NCBI GenBank assembly: GCA_030428695.1
Contig: JAUIEM010000353.1
Coordinates: 1 to 10,766, forward strand
Reading direction: 5' to 3'
DNA: 10,766 bases
Source: a bacterium
GTDB lineage: Bacteria > Planctomycetota > J058 > JAJDCP01
A program made the translations under genes and the position numbers. The first letter of the stretch is position 1. Each line of letters opens with the position of its first letter. Positions 7,057 to 10,766 of this stretch are shown one piece after another. The notes below the pieces were generated by a model. The model was not told the DNA's origin. It saw only the letters and a program-made list of their open reading frames with translations, and made no database searches.

Positions 7057-8025
7057 ATGGGCTCGCCCTACGACTTCGACGACCTCCCCGACGAGGACGC
7101 TCCCCTCGAAGAAGAACCGGACCTCGAGGATCTCGAGGACTACGGCTTCGACGTGAGCCTGCTCGACGACTACGGCGAGTTCGGTGACGACGTGCTCGGC
7201 GAAGGGCTGCCGACGATCAGCGAGCTGCTCGGCGAGGGCGACGACGACGAGGGCGAAGACCGCTTCGAAGAGCTCGACGACGGCCTCGCGCCGGACGAAG
7301 ACAGCGGCATCCAGGACCTCGACCCGAACGAGCTCGCCGCCCTGACCCGCGGCGTCCAGCCCGCGCCCCAGGACGACTTCGAGGACTTCGAGGACTTCGG
7401 CGAATACGAGGGCGAGCTGCCGAGCCGGGGGGTCAGCGTTCCGCGACCGGCGGGCGCCGCGCCGGACCTGGCGACCAGCCCCGACGCCTGGGTCGATCCC
7501 CGCTTCGTCGATCGCCTGGTCGGGAAGTGGGACCACGACACCCTGCCGCCGCTCGAGCTGCGGATCGAGGGCCTCGGAGACTGGTTCTACCAGGCCGCCC
7601 TGCACATGAAGCCGTTCGTGATCAAGCTGTTCTCCTTCGACCCGCCGCTGAAGGAGCCGCCGGAGCAGATCACCGACTGCCTGTACAGCGCGCGCAAGCA
7701 GTTCCTCTTGTGGAACGTGCAGCGCATGGAGCTCGATCCGACCGAGGACCTCGAGCTCGAGCGCCAGGGCAACCACCGGCCCCGGGTGCACCGGCTCGAG
7801 TTTCCGCGCTCGCGGATCGAGTGGCAGACCCTCGAGCGCTCGAGCACGACCCTGCTCGAGCACGGCGTGTCCTGGATCCACTCGCTGTTGCCGGAGTTTT
7901 CCTTTCAACCGGTTTCGCGGTGGCCTATGATACCGGCAGAGCTAGGACGGCCCGACCCGCCGCCAGACGAGCCGGACGCCGAAGAATCCGCCCCCGGTCC
8001 CGAACCTGAGGAGAGCGCATCATGA
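7057..8025 (+). CDS. Uncharacterised protein with a highly acidic N-terminal third
   Basis: I do not recognise this 322-residue protein. ATG 7057 follows GAGG at 7047-7050 with 6-nt spacing; the frame stays open far upstream inside the kinase gene, but that is a high-GC artefact. Residues 1-121 contain 48 Asp/Glu and only two Arg (69, 98), with no Lys, so this part is probably disordered. It carries a repeated acidic-aromatic motif: DLEDLEDYG at 22-30, a looser DDYGEFGDD at 37-45, and DFEDFEDFGEYE at 107-118. A more ordinary, Trp-containing region follows at about 142-290, including GDWFYQAALHMKPFVIKLF (174-192) and IEWQTLE (254-260). The tail (297-322) is Pro/Glu-rich. No signal peptide or membrane segment is visible. 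The stop codon overlaps the next start codon (ATGA), so the two proteins are probably made together and may bind each other. Acidic regions of this type can act as protein-binding or nucleic-acid-mimic tails, but nothing here decides that. Confidence 0.88.
   Translation: MGSPYDFDDLPDEDAPLEEEPDLEDLEDYGFDVSLLDDYGEFGDDVLGEGLPTISELLGEGDDDEGEDRFEELDDGLAPDEDSGIQDLDPNELAALTRGVQPAPQDDFEDFEDFGEYEGELPSRGVSVPRPAGAAPDLATSPDAWVDPRFVDRLVGKWDHDTLPPLELRIEGLGDWFYQAALHMKPFVIKLFSFDPPLKEPPEQITDCLYSARKQFLLWNVQRMELDPTEDLELERQGNHRPRVHRLEFPRSRIEWQTLERSSTTLLEHGVSWIHSLLPEFSFQPVSRWPMIPAELGRPDPPPDEPDAEESAPGPEPEESAS
7375..7401 (+). repeat. Three tandem 9-bp units inside the acidic-protein gene
   Basis: The unit GACTTCGAG occurs at 7375 and 7384, and as GACTTCGGC at 7393, encoding Asp-Phe-Glu, Asp-Phe-Glu, Asp-Phe-Gly. 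A related pair, GACCTCGAG GATCTCGAG, encodes Asp-Leu-Glu twice at 7120-7137. The array keeps frame and is short, so slippage could add or remove one tripeptide. Confidence 0.8.
7926..7931 (+). promoter_or_regulatory. Possible internal -10 box before the second gene of the pair
   Basis: TATGAT sits within a locally A/T-richer stretch (about 7895-7935) near the end of the acidic-protein gene. A weak TTTCAA lies at 7903-7908 with a 17-nt spacer. The box is 90 nt before ATG 8022. It could give extra transcription of the downstream gene, but it also encodes ordinary codons here, so chance is possible. Confidence 0.3.
8008..8013 (+). promoter_or_regulatory. Ribosome binding site within the end of the upstream gene
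   Basis: GAGGAG lies 8 nt before ATG 8022, inside the last codons of the acidic-protein gene. Together with the ATGA stop-start overlap it points to translational coupling with a full independent site as well. Confidence 0.65.
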
Positions 8026-8630
8026 GCAACATCGCCCTGAACATCGACACCTACGGCGGCCCGATCGACAACCCGGACATCGAGGAGAAGGCGGACCTCC
8101 TGCGGGAGAAGATCCTGCGGGACAGCCAGGAGCTGACCGAGATCCTCGCCGAAGACCTGCCGAAGTTCCTCGAGCGCCAGGTCAAGGCGCGCTTCCTCGA
8201 CGCCTTCGAGTTCTCCGACGCCCTCGACGAGAGTCAGGTCAAGGCGATCAAGGACGACGTCGCGGCGACCGGGCAGATCGCGATCGACGAGATCATCCCG
8301 GCCCTGAAGGAAGACGACATCTGGCTCAACGCGCACGCGGGCGACGAGAAGCTGCTCGAGGACAACGAGGCGGTCTGGGCCGAGGTCCAGAAGATCTGCG
8401 GCTACCTCGCCGAGCTGCTCGGGCGCCACAGCTTCCCGCCGAGCGAGCAGCCGGTCGACGACAGCTACCGTCTGCCGACCTGGTTCGTCGGCGGCCGGCT
8501 CTGCAAGAGCATCGTCGAGTCCTACTGGCGCAACGTCGAGGACTACCGTGTGCTGCAGAAGGCGATCCACACCCGCGGGGCGAACGAGCGCAAGAAGAAG
8601 CTGCTCGCCAAGTGGGACGCCGCGAAGTAG
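8022..8630 (+). CDS. Uncharacterised 202-residue helical protein coupled to the acidic protein
   Basis: I do not recognise this protein. It begins MSNIALNIDTYGG, without signal peptide or membrane segment, so it is probably cytoplasmic. Residues about 20-75 read as long charged helices (IEEKADLLREKILRDS, FLERQVKARFLDAFEF). A second helical part around 110-135 (NEAVWAEVQKICGYLAELLG) is followed by an aromatic-containing segment, YRLPTWFVGGRLCKSIVESYW, at about 149-169. The C-terminus is basic (NERKKKLLAKW), opposite in charge to the acidic region of the preceding protein, which would suit a direct contact; that is inference. The start is fixed by GAGGAG with 8-nt spacing and by the ATGA overlap with the upstream stop. 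A strong hairpin 24 nt after the stop closes the unit. Lower A/T exclusion and more Lys codons than its neighbours are visible, consistent with a compact soluble protein under expression constraint, but this is impressionistic. Confidence 0.9.
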   Translation: MSNIALNIDTYGGPIDNPDIEEKADLLREKILRDSQELTEILAEDLPKFLERQVKARFLDAFEFSDALDESQVKAIKDDVAATGQIAIDEIIPALKEDDIWLNAHAGDEKLLEDNEAVWAEVQKICGYLAELLGRHSFPPSEQPVDDSYRLPTWFVGGRLCKSIVESYWRNVEDYRVLQKAIHTRGANERKKKLLAKWDAAK

Positions 8631-8654
8631 CGCACCGCGCAGCTCTGACGAGTG

Positions 8655-8680
8655 AACCGGAGGCCGGGTGCCTCCGGTTT
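8655..8680 (+). terminator. Rho-independent terminator-like hairpin after the two-gene unit
   Basis: AACCGGAGGC (8655-8664) and GCCTCCGGTT (8670-8679) are perfect 10-bp inverted arms around a 5-nt loop, CGGGT. The 3' arm runs into TTT (8678-8680). The T run is short for a classical terminator, but the stem is strong, perfect and correctly placed 24 nt past the stop codon at 8630. Confidence 0.75.
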
Positions 8681-8683
8681 CGC

Positions 8684-8722
8684 ATCCGGCGCGAAGAAAA
8701 TTCTCGGGATGTCTGTCCGGAT
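8684..8722 (+). promoter_or_regulatory. Candidate control region before the esterase gene
   Basis: Between the terminator and ATG 8773 there is a clear A/T patch, AAGAAAATTCTC (8694-8705), unusual for this DNA, followed by GGGATGTCTGTCCGGATT. ATCCGG (8684-8689) and CCGGAT (8717-8722) are inverted copies flanking the patch. A promoter or operator here is plausible because a terminator lies just upstream, but no standard -35/-10 pair can be assigned. Confidence 0.3.
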
Positions 8723-8760
8723 TCCACCGCACGCCGCCACCAGGGGGTGTCACGACTCTC

Positions 8761-8766
8761 TGGAGG
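8761..8766 (+). promoter_or_regulatory. Ribosome binding site for the esterase
   Basis: TGGAGG with 6-nt spacing to ATG 8773. The frame is open up to about 8668, but only this start is followed directly by a signal peptide, so it decides the N-terminus. Confidence 0.75.
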
Positions 8767-8772
8767 TCCACC

Positions 8773-9843
8773 ATGCGTTTCCTGCTCGCGCTCCTGCTCA
8801 GCGCTCCGCTGCTGGCCGGCACGGCCACGATCCACATCCACTACGACACCAACGAGACCGTCTACATCCGCGGCCAGGGCGGTATGCTGCGTTGGGACGC
8901 CGGCTTCCCCGCCGCCTGGAACGGGGCGCACTGGACCTTCACCGTCGACATTCCCGGCCGCACCGAGTTCAAACCGCTGCTCGGCGACCGTGACTGGTCG
9001 GTCGGCGCGAACTTCGCCGTGCACCCCGGCGAGACCATCGACATCTACCCCTTCTTCCACAGCACCGAGGGACGCCTGGTCAAGGTGCGCAATTTCCACT
9101 CGCCGGAGCTGAACAACTCCCGCACCCTGCGCATCTACCTGCCGCCGAGCTACGACGAGAACCCCCACAAGCGCTACCCGGTGGTCTACGCCCAGGACGG
9201 CCAGAACCTGTTCGAGGACGCGACCTCCTTCGGCGGCGAGTGGCGGATCGACGAGAACATCGACGGCGGCGTGCAGAGCGGCTACATCGCCGAGATGATC
9301 GTCGTCGGGATCGACAACAATTACGGCCGCATGAGCGAGTACACCCCGACCGTCGACAGCCGCTACGGCGGGGGCGACGCGGCGACCTACCTCGCCTTCC
9401 TGCGCGACACGGTCAAGCCCTGGGTCGACACCAGCTTCCGCACCCTGACCGGGCCGAAGCACACCGCCGTGCTCGGCTCCTCGCTCGGCGGGCTGTTCGC
9501 CTTCTATGCCGGCTGGGTCCAGCCGGACGTGTTCGGCAACGTGCTCGCGTTGTCGTCGTCGTTCTGGTGGGACAACGAGGTCGTGCTGCAGGCCCTGCAG
9601 AACGGCGCGACCAAGAAGGACATCGCGATCTACATCGACAGCGGCGACGCCGGCGCGAGCCGTGACGGGGCCGACCAGACCATGGCGGTCCGCGACGCCC
9701 TGCACGCCCTCGGCTACGAGTACGACGTCGACCTCGCCCACTGGCTCGAGCGCGGCGCCGGCCACAACGAGCGCGCCTGGGCCGCGCGCATCTTCCGGCC
9801 GCTGCACGCGCTGAGCACGATCGGCGGCTTCCCGGAGCGCTGA
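8773..9843 (+). CDS. Secreted alpha/beta-hydrolase esterase (putative esterase family) with N-terminal CBM20-like domain
   Basis: The 356-residue product begins with a short signal peptide, MRFLLALLLSAPLLAG, probably cut near residue 16, so it acts in the periplasm or outside. Residues about 17-97 form a beta domain with the pattern of a CBM20/CBM48-type starch-binding or glycogen-binding fold (VYIRGQGGMLRWDAG...WTFTVDIPGRTEFKPL). From about 105 the chain matches the putative esterase family (Fes/esterase D type): RIYLPPSYDE, YPVVYAQDGQNLF, and the nucleophile elbow G-S-S-L-G with Ser237. The acid is probably Asp289 or Asp292 in YIDSGD, and the base His331 in GAGHNERAW. Members cleave ester bonds of siderophores, acylated sugars or small acyl esters; the substrate here is not readable. 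The length suits a complete enzyme. It stands alone between a terminator and a 60-nt gap to the next gene, with which it may share a message. Confidence 0.93.
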   Translation: MRFLLALLLSAPLLAGTATIHIHYDTNETVYIRGQGGMLRWDAGFPAAWNGAHWTFTVDIPGRTEFKPLLGDRDWSVGANFAVHPGETIDIYPFFHSTEGRLVKVRNFHSPELNNSRTLRIYLPPSYDENPHKRYPVVYAQDGQNLFEDATSFGGEWRIDENIDGGVQSGYIAEMIVVGIDNNYGRMSEYTPTVDSRYGGGDAATYLAFLRDTVKPWVDTSFRTLTGPKHTAVLGSSLGGLFAFYAGWVQPDVFGNVLALSSSFWWDNEVVLQALQNGATKKDIAIYIDSGDAGASRDGADQTMAVRDALHALGYEYDVDLAHWLERGAGHNERAWAARIFRPLHALSTIGGFPER

Positions 9844-9903
9844 TCTCCGGCATGGGGCTTGCTCTCGGAGAGGGGTCAACCCTGCCTGGAGGAAGCCCCG
9901 AGC

Positions 9904-10766
9904 ATGTTCCACCCGTCCCTCGCGTCCTCTGTCCCCTCTTCGCCGCTGGCGCGCGGCACCACCCTGGTGGCGAGACTTCCCGTCCTGACCCTCTGCGCGC
10001 TGCTGCTGGCCCCCGCCGTGGCGCAGGGTCCGCGCGCCGACGTCGCGGCCGAGCTGCGCCGCCTCGAGCGCGCGGGGGCTCCGCTGCTGCCGGAAGATCT
10101 CGAGCGGCCGGCCCTCGCCGCGCAGGACAACGGCGCGGACGCCTTTCTCGCCGCCTTCGAGAAGCTCCCGGAGATGGACTGGGAAAAAGAGGACGCGCTC
10201 GAGGCCTTCACCCGCGACGACAACTTCGGCCCCGCCGCCGAGGACGACTGGCGGCGCGCGCAGCCGGCCATCGAGGAGCTGCTCGCCGCCCGCAACGAGG
10301 CGCTGGACGCGGCCGTCGAGGCCTGCGCGCAGCCCGCGCTGCGCTTTCCCATCGAGCTCGCCCTCGGACTGAAAGCGCGGCTCGGCCACCTCTCCCCCTG
10401 CCAGCACCTGTCCGAGCTGCTGACCGCCCGCGCGCTGCTCCGCGCGCGGACGGGAGACGTCCCGGGCGCCCTGCGCGATGCCGAGGCCGGACTGCGCATC
10501 GCCGGGGCCCTGCAGGACGAGCCCTTCCTGGTCTCGCACCTGGTGATGATCGCGGTGGTCGGGCGCTGGACCACCGTGTTGCGGGAAGTGTGCGCTGCCG
10601 AGGTCCCGCAGCCGGAGGAGCTCGGCCGGCTGCGTGAGGCCGCAGCCGCCCTGGACCCCGGCCCCAGCCTGCAGCGTGCCCTGGACGGCGAGCGGGTGTG
10701 GGGGCTGCGGGCCTTCGCCGAGGCTGTCGACAAGGAGATCGCGTCGGCGGAGGAAGCGGGGGGCGT
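9904..10766 (+). CDS. Secreted helical protein of unknown function, 3' end missing
   Basis: The frame is open from ATG 9904 to the window edge with no stop, giving 287 complete codons of a longer protein. GGAGG at 9888-9892 lies 11 nt before the ATG, a rather long spacing; the alternative GTG 9967 has no ribosome site and would start within the leader. The leader is long: a 24-residue N region, then LPVLTLCALLLAPAVA with a likely cut after Ala40 (AVA|Q). The mature part is helical and resembles a family I associate with planctomycete genomes: an N-terminal 'DNGADAFLAAFEKL' helix, a W-R-R-A-Q-P-A-I-E-E-L-L segment near 119-130, a middle 'HLSELLTARALLRARTGD' helix-turn, and an 'LDGERVWGLRAF' segment near the edge. 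The function of that family is not known to me. It follows the esterase by 60 nt without an obvious terminator, so co-transcription is possible. Confidence 0.85.
   Translation, partial: MFHPSLASSVPSSPLARGTTLVARLPVLTLCALLLAPAVAQGPRADVAAELRRLERAGAPLLPEDLERPALAAQDNGADAFLAAFEKLPEMDWEKEDALEAFTRDDNFGPAAEDDWRRAQPAIEELLAARNEALDAAVEACAQPALRFPIELALGLKARLGHLSPCQHLSELLTARALLRARTGDVPGALRDAEAGLRIAGALQDEPFLVSHLVMIAVVGRWTTVLREVCAAEVPQPEELGRLREAAAALDPGPSLQRALDGERVWGLRAFAEAVDKEIASAEEAGG

Noticed and set aside
9845..9870. CTCCG/CGGAG inverted repeat after the esterase stop
   Set aside because: Only 5 bp with a 16-nt loop and no T run; expected by chance here.
8326..10539. 737-codon open frame on the - strand
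   Set aside because: It runs antisense across three well-supported genes and through the terminator, with no recognisable motif. It is a codon-bias shadow.
9852..10637. 261-codon + strand frame overlapping the last gene
   Set aside because: It is Arg/Gly/Ala-rich shadow sequence. The frame starting at 9904 has a signal peptide and family-like segments instead.
1..10766. Defence system, mobile element, CRISPR array or tRNA
   Set aside because: I looked for transposase or integrase motifs, direct-repeat arrays with spacers, and cloverleaf-type inverted repeats with a CCA end, and saw none. The kinase and C39-like gene alone do not make a known defence system.

Overview
The window is strongly GC-rich and every gene I can support is on the + strand. 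There are seven protein genes, the first and last cut by the window edges. I see no RNA genes, insertion sequences, CRISPR arrays or origins. The best lineage guess is a GC-rich member of Planctomycetota or a close relative. It rests on the large membrane-anchored Ser/Thr kinase, which has a DWG in place of DFG, the kinase-TPR-like-TM-TPR layout typical of that phylum, and on the last gene, which resembles a family I associate with planctomycetes. This is an inference from motif style, not a database result.

Layout. (1) nt 1-2289 is the 3' part of a large protein with alpha-helical repeats and a central concanavalin-like beta-sandwich. (2) 18 nt later, nt 2308-3276 encodes a protein resembling the BtrH-N/C39 cysteine-peptidase fold with a helical C-terminal domain. 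These two probably share a transcript. (3) After a 97-nt gap with a hairpin and a -10-like box, nt 3374-6961 encodes a 1195-residue Ser/Thr kinase with one membrane segment and about 740 residues of TPR-like helices. Its catalytic loop reads HND rather than HRD. (4) After another short gap with a near-identical -10-like box at exactly the same distance from the start codon, nt 7057-8025 encodes a protein with an extremely acidic N-terminal third. (5) Its stop overlaps the start of nt 8022-8630, a 202-residue helical protein of unknown function. A perfect 10-bp hairpin with a short T run closes this unit at 8655-8679. (6) nt 8773-9843 encodes a secreted alpha/beta-hydrolase esterase with an N-terminal starch-binding-like beta domain. 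(7) nt 9904 to the edge is the start of a secreted helical protein of unknown function.

How they may work together. The kinase probably senses or scaffolds outside the membrane through its TPR part and signals inside. The preceding gene pair could belong to the same signalling neighbourhood, but nothing in the sequence proves a link. The acidic protein and its translationally coupled partner are the least explained part of the window and the best candidate for something undescribed. They look like a co-made, possibly interacting pair, with an extra -10-like box inside the first gene that could give additional expression of the second. I do not see a recognisable defence, conjugation or biosynthetic system.
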